64,000 nucleotides of DNA, from positions 10,630,001-10,694,000 of the forward strand of contig OY776120.1 in assembly GCA_963675135.1 (NCBI GenBank), read 5' to 3'. This document shows positions 22,797 to 35,100 of this stretch, in pieces (the stretch's first letter is position 1; every line of letters starts with the position of its first letter). This DNA comes from Galeopsis tetrahit. Taxonomy: Eukaryota > Streptophyta > Magnoliopsida > Lamiales > Lamiaceae. The notes beneath the pieces were generated by a model, which saw nothing but the letters and a program-made list of their open reading frames with translations, did no database searches and was not told the origin of the DNA. The translations under genes and the position numbers were made by a program.

Positions 22797-24608
22797 TACT
22801 AAATTTTATAATATGATAGTGCATAGTGTGGGATGAAATGAAACGTAATAAAAAATTACAATTCTTTTATTCAGCTACCAATGGATCTTTATTAATTTCA
22901 GTTATTTTGCTAATATTTTTATTTATTTTTCCTACTAATACTTCTGATCAATATATGAAGATTATAAAGTATATAGTGAATGTCTCATAATTATACTTTC
23001 ACTCCATCCACAAAAATTATTTTCATACTTTTTGGTACAAATTTTAATAAAAAATTATTTTCATACTTTTTGGTACAAATTTTAATATAAAGTAAATAAA
23101 GTAATTATTGTGAAAATAATTAAATGACATTTTAAATAATTAAGTAATGATTGAAAAATAAAGATAAAATGACATTTTTCATAAAAAGTACACGAATAGA
23201 TCGATATGGTAAACAAATTAGTAATTCAAGTGAAAATAGAATTGACGGAGGAAATCATGTGGCCGTGGGAAGTATAACTCTCAAATATATGCTAAATTTA
23301 CCATGAATACTGGAGTACAACTTTTAAAATGAGATTAAAACTCAGATAAAGTTATGGAGCATAATCTAAATTTTAAATTCAAATCATATAACTAAGATAA
23401 ATACATAAACACTTTAAAAATATTGAAATTAATATTTAGATTTGAATTTATTTTTATATGTGTAATGTTGATGTTAAATTAAAGATCTTTAAAAGACTAT
23501 TGATTTGACTGTGTTAAAAATAGATTTAAAACAAATAACTTTAATAAATTTTAAATTATTGGTGAAAAGTTTTTTTTAAAGGAAAAATAAAAAATTGTTT
23601 AGTAAAATAAAGTAACTCTTTTAGTGTAGAATGAGAGTCACCCCACTCACCAGTCACCACTATACCACAAAGCAACTTTTGCTTCATTTGCTCAAATAAA
23701 GTGCTTAGTGACCTTTCTTAATATTAATATTTAATTCTAATTTATTATTCCCTCCGTCTCATATTTGAAGACTCAAACCAATTGGGCACGGGTAGTAAAG
23801 ACTTTTCAATTTTATAAATAGTAGTAATAAAGTTATTTTTTAGTGTAATAAAGTAGTGGCATTTGTTGTAATATTGTGATATTTTAAAAAGATTGTTTAA
23901 AAGTATTTTTGCTATTTTAGGTAATGTGTCTTCAAGTATGAGATACTCAAAATTGTAAAATGTGTCTTCAAATATAGGACGGCGGCGGGAGTAATATTTT
24001 TAGCAAATCAATTAATAATGAAAAAACTAACCATACACATAAAATGCAAAAAAAGTAAGGAAAGTAACCTCATATAATTTTTTATTTTTTTTTAGTATTA
24101 TTGTTGTTCAAATAAAATATCACTATATTTTATGTTTAACGCTACACTTTATATCTGTAACAATGATACTTTCTATTACTAACACTGACACTTGTACATA
24201 AATTGAAAAAACAGTTCACATATATTAAAGTTAAATGAGAGAAAGTTAGATTATATTAAAAATTGTAATACTAAATTTATAAGTCTTGTAATTATAATAA
24301 TTTAAAAAAAATTGATTATCAAAATCGTCAAGTAAGATTGAGGTAGAATATTAAAACCCAAAACAAAAAAACACGGTGTTATCAATTTATTAATCAAAAT
24401 CCGTTTCGCAACAACAAGCAAGAATATTTCTTAAAGAAATGTATACATATTCAATTGAAGAATGTTAACAGTTGTTGCTGGTTAATAGACTTGTATTTTA
24501 AAGACCACTTCGCTCGCTCGCTCGCTCGCTCTGCTTAAAGTAGTAAGCTTTGCAACGGAGTGACTCCCACCTTCTCCTCCGCCCCGTCAATTGCAGATCT
24601 TCAGATAA
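22797..24608. other. Intergenic and promoter region upstream of COBRA-like gene
   Basis: Mostly AT-rich. A degenerate MITE-like pair of ends lies at about 23750-23995 (ccctccgtctcatatttgaag ... aggacggcggcgggag). A tetranucleotide run (CTCG)n at 24511-24531 sits in the probable 5' UTR of the COBRA-like gene. Confidence 0.5.
24511..24531 (+). repeat. (CTCG)n microsatellite in the putative 5' UTR of COB
   Basis: Five CTCG units, about 80-100 bp upstream of the start codon at 24609. Length may vary between individuals. Confidence 0.8.
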
Positions 24609-27177
24609 ATGGGGCTCTCCTTCAGATCTTTCTCGACAGTCATAACTCCCGCCGTTTTCCTCTTTTTCTTGGTTTCTTGCTTCAGCTTTACTTCTACAGG
24701 TTATCTTTTTCTCTTCGTTAGTGAAAATCTTGTTGATGTGATGTTTCTTGATTATTTATTGATTTGGTGAGGTGGGCTCTCAATTAAACGCAAATGTTTT
24801 CCTGTATATATGGGCCCGATTTGTTTTTTTAGCTGTTCATTCCGAAACCAAGGCTCTTTCTGATATGGGTTTTCGCTCTTGATAAATGTGAACGGATTTA
24901 GGTAAATTAATATGGAGTGTTTGGTAGTTATTTTCTTCATTTTATTCCGGAGGGTTTGGGACTAGTGAATCTTGATATGAAGCAATTAAATTCTGGATTT
25001 TTTTATTATTATTGTCAAGGAAATTTGTTGTCATTATTAATTCATTCTTCACTGAGAGATGGATTTTTCATGCTATTTGAAGATTAATTGTATGTTATTA
25101 TTGTCAAGGAAATTTTCTGGATGCATTTTGCTGAAAATTTGGGTAACGAGTATGTTATTATAAAATACAATTAGGATTTTGATGTGTTTCTTTCTGTATC
25201 TTTCAGAAGCCTATGACCCACTTGATCCTAATGGCAATATTACAATTAAGTGGGATGTTATCACTTGGACGCCTGATGGCTATGTGGTAAGTGCTGTTTC
25301 CTTAAGAATTATAATGTCCTGCAGCCATGCTTTTGAAATTTAAGATAAAAAATGTGAATGTGGAATTTGCACTCTTAAAAATTTCATTTGAATAATATGT
25401 TATGTATATTCCAGTTTTTGGTGTTATTGTTACATGTTCAACAATTTTGAGTATAAATCTTGACAAGAAAAATATATATTATATTTTGGTTCTTCTCTTT
25501 TAGTATTGGGACCCTTGTGTCGAATCATCTACACTAGCATAGAGGTTTTATAGATCTAACATAGTAGTTTAAATGTTCAGGCTGTTGTGACAATCTTCAA
25601 TTTCCAACAATATCGTCACATTAGTGCACCAGGATGGACTTTAGGATGGACTTGGGCAAAGAAGGAAGTGATTTGGAGCATGATGGGTGGTCAAGCCACA
25701 GAGCAAGGAGATTGTTCGAGATATAAAGGCAACATCCCTCATTGCTGTAAGAAAGATCCAACAGTTGTTGATTTATTGCCCGGAACTCCATACAACCAAC
25801 AAATTGCAAACTGTTGTAGAGGAGGAGTGATTAATTCATGGGCGCAAGATCCACCTACTGCTGCTAGCGCATTCCAGATTAGTGTTGGTGCTGCTGGAAC
25901 CACCAATAAGACTGTTAGGGTGCCCAAGAACTTTACGCTGAACGCCCCGGGGCCTGGTTACACTTGTGGGCCGGCTAAAGTTGGAAAACCTACTAAGTTT
26001 GTGACCCCAGATGGAAGAAGAACGACACAAGCAATGAGTAAGTTATATCCTACCGTACTTTTTGGGATCTTTAATGATAAAGCTGAATTGCTTTTTTTAG
26101 TTATGGAGTTGCTTACTACGTGAAATCAAATATTTGAATAAGTTGTTGTTAATCAGAAATACTGTGGGGTTTGCAGTGACATGGAATGTGACATGTACAT
26201 ATTCACAGTTTTTGGCTCAAAAAACTCCCACATGCTGTGTCTCACTATCGTCTTTTTACAATAATACGATTGTTCCTTGCCCTACATGTACTTGTGGTTG
26301 CCCAAACAACATTACTCAGCCAGGAAGCTGTGTGGAGTGAGTTTTCCCCTCTAATATTATTCTCATTTATCTTGCTTTTATTTTTTTCACTTAAAAGTTT
26401 GTTACTAATTTGTGGTTTTTTTTTTTGGTCTTTGCCTTTTGCAGTCCAGATTCACCCTACATTGCGTCAGTTGTTTCGGGCCGTCAAAAGTCCAATAATT
26501 TAGCACCTCTGGTCCAATGCACCTCCCATATGTGTCCCATTCGAATCCACTGGCATGTGAAGGTAAACTACAAGGATTATTGGAGGGTCAAGGTCACAAT
26601 AACAAACTTCAATTACAGGATGAATTATAGCATGTGGAACTTAGTAGTCCAACACCCCAACTTCGACAATCTTACACAGATATTCAGTTTCAACTACAAG
26701 CCACTAAATCCTTACCAAAGTATAAGTAAGTCATATTTTAAGGTTCACTTGTTTTTTTTATTTTAAATTTGGCGTGCCTTAAAACCCGACATGTGGGTGT
26801 GATTTATTCTTAACATTTAGTTCATATGTCGTGAAATCTTTTAAAATTTAGCATGGAGATGTAAATCTAATATTACAATTTCTGTCATTACAGATGATAC
26901 TGCTATGTTATGGGGTGTAAAATTTTATAATGACTTCCTAATGCAAGCTGGGCCTCTAGGAAACGTGCAGTCAGAGCTTCTATTCCGAAAGGACAAATCT
27001 ACTTTTACTTTTGAAAAGGGTTGGGGTTTCCCGAGAAGAATCTATTTCAACGGTGATAACTGTGTTATGCCGCCTCCTGATGCTTATCCATATCTACCAA
27101 ATGCCAGTTTACGTTTAAAAGTCTCCCAGCTTATGCTGTTGATCACTCTCGTCTTATCTGTGGCGTTCTGTCTGTAA
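24609..27177 (+). CDS. COB: COBRA-like GPI-anchored protein, 6 exons, 450 aa
   Basis: Exons 24609-24699, 25207-25286, 25581-26037, 26177-26336, 26445-26725 and 26894-27177 join in frame to 451 codons including stop. COBRA-family features in order: signal peptide (VFLFFLVSCFSFTST), the conserved start YDPLDPNGNITIKWD, the cellulose-binding-like N-terminal region (GWTLGWTWAKKEVIW), the CCVS motif in a cysteine-rich stretch, a highly conserved C-terminal region (HWHVKVNYKDYWRVK), and a hydrophobic tail after PNAS typical of a GPI-attachment signal. The family guides cellulose microfibril deposition and oriented cell expansion at the plasma membrane. The CVDPDSPY segment favours the COBRA branch over COBL4; the symbol is assigned by similarity. 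Tail to tail with the COBL4-like gene, 603 bp between stops. Confidence 0.93.
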
Positions 27178-27780
27178 GAATTTTCCATCGAGCAACAAAG
27201 TTTTGTATGTGTGTCCACCATTACTGAGCGTCTGGAAGACGATTGTTTAACTTGAAACCTCCGAGTTCGTTTTCACATGTCCGCATGATTCAGGTGCATA
27301 AATTGGAGAGGAATGTGAGAATTTCAGCTAACTGTAATTGTTGGTGAATGCTGCCATTTTTATTCTTTAAGGGTGTATAACATGTTCTGCTACTTATTTC
27401 ATATGCTATTGACTATTGTTCATAGATTATTTCATATGCTATTGTTCATAGATAAATTGTGGTAGACTCTATTCATTAAATTGTTTCCAGTTCTCAGATT
27501 CTTTCTTGATCATGATCACTATCAATTAAACTAACTACGCAGTATTTATAGCTTTAATACATGTACCTGATATAAATACAGCTCATTGATTGTTTTTAAG
27601 TAAACAGTTATGTATATACATGATATAACAGCAAAGTAGAACATAAAAAGTGATGCAGATGATTTGATAAGGCAAAACATAGTAGTCAAATTGCACTGCT
27701 ACATGTAAATCATCAAAACTTGTATCTGTATGATTTCATCTGCTTTGATCAACATCAAAATTTCTAAGATAAACTCATCA
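27178..27780. other. Shared 3' spacer between convergent COBRA-family genes
   Basis: It must contain both 3' UTRs and polyadenylation regions. A small duplication, tatttcatatgctattg(a)ttgttcatag, occurs at about 27397-27450. No other feature is visible. Confidence 0.5.
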
Positions 27781-29515
27781 TCACATCATAGTGAGTGAGA
27801 AAAATGCAACAAAGAATATCAAAATCGAGATATAAGCTCGATTTGAAGGAGCAGAATTTGGGAGGAAAGGATAAGAATCCGGTGAGGGAAGCATACACTC
27901 CTCCCCGTTAAAATATACTTTCCGGGGGAACGCCCATCCTTCCTTGAAAGTAAAAGTGTTCTTATCCTTCTGAAGAAGTACTTCAGACTGTACATTCCCA
28001 AATTGCCCTGCTTCCATCAACAGGTCATTGAAAAATTTCATCCCATAAAACATCCCTGTGTCATCTGCAAGGTTCAGAAAACAGATTATTCAACAGCTTC
28101 TTGATTATCGTAGATGCATTAAAATTGGCGAACTTACTTATAGAGCCATAGGGAACAAGAGGCTTGTAGTCAAAGCTGAAAACTTGGGTCACATTGTTTA
28201 GATTGGGGTGCTGAACGACGAGAGTCCACTGCGTGTAGTTCCTCCTGTAGTTGAAATTAGTTATCGCGACCTTTGCTCTCCAATAGTCCTTGTAGTTTGA
28301 CTTTACGTGCCAGTGCACACGAACAGGGCACATATGGTGCGTGCATTGTAAGAGAGGTAAGTTGTCTTTTTTCGGAGTATTTATTCCGACCACACTCAGA
28401 AGTTTGGAATCTCCCCTGTTTCGAGAACTCATGCTGTTAATTCTGTGATATTTTTTAATATTTAATTGGAGGGGGGGAGGCAGGCTTACTTGATGCACTT
28501 CTTGTTGTTTTCACAACCGCATGCACATGAAGTGCACGGGGTGATCGTCTCATTGTAGAAAGACGAGAAGGAGACGCAACAGCTGGGATGTTTCTGTGCT
28601 AGAAACTGAGAATATGTGCATGTAACATTCCATGTCACTGTACATGGAATCAAACCATCAAATTTAGAAGACAAATACACAATGAACAAAGGGAAAAGGA
28701 CAAAGTCTTATGTAAATCAGTTTTACTGTGTAAACATTCTGTGTGATACTTGTGTATATTGTTGAAACTTACTCAGGGCCTGAGTTTTCCTACGACGATC
28801 AGGGGTGAGAAAGTTTGTAGGAGGGACAATCTTTGCAGGGCCACAAGTGTATCCAGGTCCAGGGCCTAAAAGAGTGAAGTTTTTGGGAAGTTTAACCGTC
28901 TTGTTTGTAGTCCCGCCTTGGCCAACGCTCACTTGGAAGGTGGAGACAGCAGCCGAGGGGTCTTGGCCCCACGCGGCTAGGACTCCCCCTTTACAGCAGT
29001 TGCTGATTTGCTGGTTATAAGGAACTCCGGGCAGTAAGTCCACCACTGTAGGCGTTTTCTTGCAGCAATGTGGGATGTTTCCTTTGAACTTAGAGCAGTC
29101 GCCTTGTTCAGTGGTTTGTGCTCCAACCATGCTCCATATCACTTCTTTCTTCGCCCACGTCCACCCCACTGTCCAGCCAGGGCTCATGATGTGTCGATAC
29201 GTTTGGAAATTGTTCATCGTCACAACAGCCTGAAATAAACAACACAATTTAAGATCTCATGCGTATAAACGAAAAGATTTTGTATGGTTCTAAGTACTAA
29301 CCACATAGCCATCTGGTGTCCAAGACATTATGTCCCATTTGATTGTGATGTTCCCATTTGGATCCAACGGATCGTAGGCGGCTGCAGCAAACAAGAAAAA
29401 CAGACAAGATGAAATTGCATTGATATGAAGATGGATTGAGTTTGATGAGGTGAAAACTCTTACCTATTGAAGAAAAGAGCACAGAGAGGAAGAAAGATGC
29501 AATGAACAGTCTCAT
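27781..29515 (-). CDS. COBL4: COBRA-like protein 4-type (COBL4/IRX6-like), 6 exons, 432 aa
   Basis: Minus-strand exons 29464-29515, 29302-29381, 28773-29229, 28490-28637, 28138-28415 and 27781-28064 join in frame (433 codons). Exons 2, 3 and 6 have the same lengths as in the plus-strand COBRA-like gene (80, 457 and 284 nt), so the two share ancestry. Features: signal peptide (MRLFIASFFLSVLFSS), YDPLDPNGNITIKWD, CCVS, HWHVKSNYKDYWRAK, and a C-terminal hydrophobic GPI-type tail (AYISILIFFVAFFSLTMM). INTPKKDNLPLLQCTHHMCP and GMFYGMKFFNDLLMEAG recall Arabidopsis COBL4 (IRX6) and rice BC1, which act in secondary-wall cellulose deposition. The start of exon 5 is a choice between two AG sites; 28415 gives the better family fit (CIKGDSK). 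Confidence 0.9.
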
Positions 29516-30378
29516 GTTTGAGAAAAACAATGTTGTGTAACAGCCCAAGTCAGATGATTTTGTGGGAGATGTTTGGATACTTTAAGATGTAAAAAAGAAA
29601 TGTGTAAAGTGAAAGATATGTAGTGTATTTGAATTGTTACACCCACTGGCAGTTGGATGCTTATGACATTGTTCAGTTCCCTTTCCATCCATGTATATAT
29701 TTATACAAAGTTACACACCTACATATCAAAATATTGATTCTTATATTTTAAATGGTGTTTTATCTTGTATTTTTCAATGCTTATTGTTTATATTTTAAAT
29801 GGTGTTTTATCGTGTATTTCAATGCTTCAGTGCACACGTTATATTTATTGCGTGTGTGATGGTTATTTAAAAATGTAATATTCCTAATATACACTACTCC
29901 ATTTAGTATTTACAACATAAGCAAACTTTGGTTTCTTGATGCAACTCAATTAGTTCAAATCTCTGTCTTGTTTGTTAAGAAAAATCTGAAAATGTGATTG
30001 AAAATGAACCAAATTGCAGTTGAAATGTTGTAGTTGAGAAGGCATCTAGAAACATACTAGGCTGTAATCAGGAAATTGGTTTTCCAGTTTGGTTAAGTTT
30101 CATTTTCAAATTGCAGTATTATGAGAAGAAATTTTAATATCGTGTTGGAGAAAGTATTATTTTAGAAGGCCAATAATTAAATGTTGAAAATGAATATCTG
30201 AACTTTTGAAGTATGAACAATTAATATTACATGAATATGAAATTTAATTAACTAGTGCTCCACTATAAATAGAGTTTAGAGTTCACAATCATTTCTTAAC
30301 CTATTTTTTTTCGATTTGAGTTGAACTAAAGTATATAATCCTAATGGACCTAATCTTAAAAAAAAAAAAAAAAAAAAG
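29516..30378. other. Promoter-side intergenic region of the COBL4-like gene
   Basis: AT-rich, no ORF. A short duplication (tattttaaatggtgttttatc) occurs at about 29744 and 29791. It ends in a long poly-A run at 30359-30377. Confidence 0.5.
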
Positions 30379-30652
30379 TCTATATGCATTCGAGTACATG
30401 TTGTGCACTCTAGTTCATGTTGCACTTTTCAGTTTACTGACTTACACTTTTTGGTAAATGGTGTTGCACTTTTCAATTATTACTAAAAATATTATTATAC
30501 AGTTTAATAATTGAAAAGTGCAACACCATTTACTAAAAAGTGTAAGTCAGTAAACTGAAAAGTGCAACATGGACTAGGTACTAAAAAGTGTAAGTCAGTA
30601 AACTGAAAAGTGCAACATGGACTAGGGTGCACAACATGCACTCGAGTCCATA
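30379..30652. mobile_element. Foldback MITE with long inverted arms (about 274 bp)
   Basis: The left arm from 30379 (cattcgagtacatgttgtgc...) is mirrored by the right arm ending gcacaacatgcactcgag. Arms are about 100 bp and share aaaagtgcaacaccatttac. The right arm has an internal tandem duplication of about 48 bp (tactaaaaagtgtaagtcag...gcaacatggactag). Superfamily was not determined. Confidence 0.8.
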
Positions 30653-31199
30653 GCAAACCAACCCATAAAAAAAAATTAACTCTTTGGGTTCCGTACCTTA
30701 TGGTCGTAGATATGTTAAATCTAAATATTTTAATTATTTTAAATTGAATCGCAAATGGTGTATTTCTTAATTATTTAATACATGCACAATTAAATGTATT
30801 TTTTACATGCTTGATAGAAATTTTATTTTGGATCCAATTAAACATTTATTTTGAACCTATTATCCATATGTCTCGAACTAATTAGATTATTGAAGTTTTG
30901 TAAATTTTCTTGTTAGATTTAATGTATTTATCTAAATATTGTAGAAAAAATAACCTAAAAATATAACGGGGATGATTGTTGGTTGGTTTCTTCAAAAGTA
31001 ATGTTGAAAGAATTTAGATTGAAGGAAAGAAATGTTTATATATTCCACGTGTTTGACTGACTGACTGGGTAACAGGGTAAGGAAGGAGCATGAGTTGGAG
31101 TTAAGCAAACACCTCCTAATAATGACGTCCCATCTGCTCTGCACCCAACCCATTTTCGATCTATTTGGGTTGCCCTTCAAGCCCATTCATATAAGATTA

Positions 31200-31690
31200 C
31201 GTTATTGGGCTTTAGGTTAAGGGTTTGGCTATATACCCCTCCAGCTTCGTTAAGTATACCCCCTCCCCATTATTAAGCTACTTAAACTACCCTTATACTA
31301 AAATTATCTTGATAAATACACTCCTCCACTTTTTAACCATAACATATAAATAACAGTAACCCTAATTAACTTGCTGCTTGCAGTGAGAGAGGGGAAAGGG
31401 GAGAGAGAGAGGAGGGAGGGTGGCGGGGGGAATTATAAAAAAAAAAAACTACTTAGCGGCGTGAGAGGAGGCGGTGCGGGGTTGGTGGACGGCGCTGGGA
31501 GTTGGCTGCAGTGCTGAGAGGCGGTGGCGGGTTGGGGGTGGAGAAGAAAGAAGTGTGGAGTGATTAATGGAGGAGGAAGAAGAATATAATGAAAAAAGTT
31601 AGAGTTTTATGTTTTATCAGAAGAGAGTATCGATAAGAGTAGATTAGATATTTTGATTGAGTACTCATCTAACGTATTATATATTAGGGG
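31200..31690. repeat. Non-autonomous Mutator-related fragment
   Basis: Starts GGGTTTGGCTATATACCCCT at about 31222, resembling the terminal repeat of the element at 15991 (GGGTTTGACTATATGCACCT). It is followed by a purine-rich GC-rich segment (31380-31560). The right terminal repeat was not found, so it is probably truncated. Confidence 0.45.
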
Positions 31691-31795
31691 TTCAAAAATT
31701 TCTGGGACAAAAACTTGTGTAAGACCGTTTCACGAATTTTTATCCGTGAGACAAATCCCTTTTAACTCATATTTTAAAATTTTGGTTAGGATAAT

Positions 31796-31969
31796 TAATA
31801 AGGATAGTGTTTGACCGTGTATATTTGGTTAATATTCTTTTTGTATCTTTAGAATAGATTACCTTTATTCTCTCCTTAATTGTAGGATGAGTTTGTTGTA
31901 TCTTGGTGTATATATATTCTTGTACACTCTTTTAATAAAATCATTGGTGATATTTTATTCATCCTTTCA
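31796..31969 (+). repeat. 5' LTR of copia element 2
   Basis: 174 bp; a single visible difference (g/a in gatagtgtttg) from the 3' LTR. Contains ctcttttaataaaatcattg near its end, a plausible polyadenylation region. Confidence 0.95.
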
Positions 31970-32155
31970 TGGTATCAGCCGCTCAAAAAAAAAAAAAAGA
32001 TCCTAACTCCATTCTTCCGCCACTTTTCTCTGCTGCTTCTTCCTATCTATCTGCAACGCCTTGTTCTTCACAGGCATTCCTTTCCGGCGATCCCACGCTG
32101 CCTCGTTCCGGCGACACCCGCACGGATTATTTCGAAACCCTAGTTTCGTAAAACC

Positions 32156-35100
32156 TTGCTTCATCCTTCAATCTATATTTCTGCCATGACTACCACCACA
32201 GATCCGCTTCCGATAGCAACCATGTTGAACATGGTGAACATCAAACTGGAAATGACCACTTTTCTCATGTGGCGTCGTCAAGTTGTTGACATGGCCGAGT
32301 GCTTCGATGTTATGGGCATTCTCGACGGTACTATTCCAGCTCCGGCCACCACCGAATCATCTCTGAATCCCGAATATAAGGTTTGGCGACTGAAAGACAA
32401 AAAGATTCTCAGTGTTATCTCTTGTTCCCTTACCCCAGACGCTGCATCCGAGATATTCGACTGTGAAACTTCGCACGCTGCCTGGACGGCGCTTCATGAG
32501 GCCTTCTCGGACTCTTCTGCCTCTCACACTCACTCTCTCCGAGAGGAACTACTCTCCTTACGCAAGGGAGATTTATCTGTTGATGACTATGGGCGCGAGT
32601 TCAAATCCATATGCGACCAATTATCCGCGATTGGGCGCCCGCTTGACGAGGAGGACAAGGGTCATTGGTTCCTCAGGGGCCTTGGTCTTCAATTTGCTAG
32701 TTTTGCTGATACTCGACTAGCCCTGGATTCCATTCCGAAATTTCGTGATCTTCTCCATCAGGCGCGACAGTTCGAAGGCATGCTTCGAGCGATGGAGGTT
32801 GGCAACTCGTCCTCTGCTGCTTTCACGGCGTCGAAGGGCCCGTCTGGTGGGCGTTCCAATCTCAGGAATCAAACGGGAAATTCCTCTTCCCAAAATCAGG
32901 GATCGCATAATTCTTCTTCCCATAATCAGGGTTTGCATGGTGGGGGCAGACCGTCGAATTTCTCCAATACAAACCAGCGACAACAATTCAATTCTAGAGG
33001 TGGACGGAATAACAATGCATATCGTCGGCCGCCCCGCTGTCAGATATGCCGAGGGGAGCATTACGCTGACAAATGCCCTAAATATGTCACTGCTCAATCT
33101 GCTATGAATTCTGCAAACCTTGCTCAGGCCTTCAACACCTCTTGCAGTGTTTCAGACCCTTCTCCTGACTGGTATCTTGACTCTGGCGCTTCAGCACACA
33201 TGACCAATCAGACTGGTGTTCTTGACTCTTATGAGCCTTATACGGGTAACGGCTCTGTTATTGTTGGTAATGGGTCTGCTTTAAATATTTCGCACATTGG
33301 TACTTCTAAATTGTCTGGTGACGTACAATTATTAGATGTCTTAGTAGTTCCTCATATCACAAAAAACCTGTTATCCATCAGTAAATTAACTGCAGATTTT
33401 CTTGTCGATGTTGTTTTTTCTGATCGTTTCTTTGCGGATCAGAATCGAGTAACAAAAGCAGTTCTGGCTCAGGGACGGTGTGATAAAGGGTTGTACCTGC
33501 TTGATCGGGGAGTTCCAGCATTGGTTGCAGCTTTAAGAAATAAAACTTTAAAGGCCAGTTTTGATTTATGGCACTTACGCTTGGGGCATGTCCCAATTTC
33601 CATTATTACTTTATTGTAAAAATTAGGACATCTTTCTGTCACCTCGTTATTACCGAACCCTACCATTTGTTCCTCTTGCCAGTTGGCTAAGAGTAAGAGA
33701 TTGTCTTTTGCTTTGAATGATAAACGGGCTAATGCAGTTTTGGATTTGATACACTGTGATTTGTGGGGTCCAGCCCCGATTGCTACTTCTGCTGGTTACA
33801 AATATTATGTTGTTTTTGTTGATGATTACTCTCGTTTCTCCTGGATCTATCCTCTCTGTGCGAAATCTGAATTTTTTGGTGTGTTGGTGAAGTTTCATGC
33901 TTTTGTCTGCAATCAGCTTTCTCGAAATGTCAAAGTTTTTCAAAGTGATGGGGGGACAGAGTTTGTTAACTCTAAAGTTCATGAATTCTTTTATGTGCAT
34001 GGCATTCTACATCGTCTATCTTGTCCTTACACTTCACAGCAGAATGGTCGTGTAGAGCGTAAGCACAGACATATCTCTAAGGCAGGTCTCTCGATGCTAT
34101 TTCATGCTCATGCCCCGGCTTCTTTATGGTTTGACGCTTTTGCCACGGCGGTTTATGCCATTAATCGTCTTCCCTCTACAGTACTGACAGACAAGTCACC
34201 ATTTGAGCTCTTGTTTGGCTCTGCTCCGAATTATGGCAACTTCAAACCATTTGGTTGTCGTGTGTTCCCATTTCTTCGTGATTATGCTGATCACAAATTG
34301 GCCCCTCGTAGTAGGCCTTGCATCTTTATTGGTTACAACTCCATGCACAAGGGTTATCGTTGTCTCGATCCAGCTTCTTCCCGAGTTTTCACGACTCGCC
34401 ATGCTCAGTTTGACGAGCTGTGTTTTCCGTTTGCTCAGACCTCTACTTCTTCGAAACTATCTGATCTAGATGTTTCCACCTTCTTGGATGGACCGTTGCT
34501 TTCTCCTGATGTCTTGCCACAACGATCCTCTCAGCCTTCGTCTACTCCCTCACCTTGTCCTCGCGTTATTTTGGATGAACCCGATTCCATGCCACCATTG
34601 CCTGAACCCCATGACCCGGTTCCGGATCCACCTGGTTCACCACAAGCTGCACCGCCTCCTGCCACGGCGCCCACTCATCCTATGGTTACTCGTGGTCGGG
34701 CTGGTATATTCAAGCCCCGCTATCCTGTTGATCTCTCTTCCACTGCTCTTTTATCAGCACTTGTTGCTTCTTCTGAGCCTAGAGGGTTTAAATCTGCAGC
34801 AAAGTCTCCTGCCTGGCTCTCTGCTATGCAGGAAGAAATCGATGCCCTTCATGAAAATGATACTTGGGATCTTGTGCCACGCCCCCCTGATACAAATATT
34901 GTTGGTTCGAAATGGGTCTTTCGTACCAAATATCATGCTGACGGTTCCATTGAACGACATAAAGCCCGTTTGGTTGCCCAGGGTTTTACTCAGCTTCCCG
35001 GTGCTGATTTTCATCATACATTTAGCCCTGTTGTCAAAGCTTCTACTGTTCGTGTTGTTCTTGCTCTTGCGGTTCGTTTTCGGTGGTCCCTTCGTCAGCT

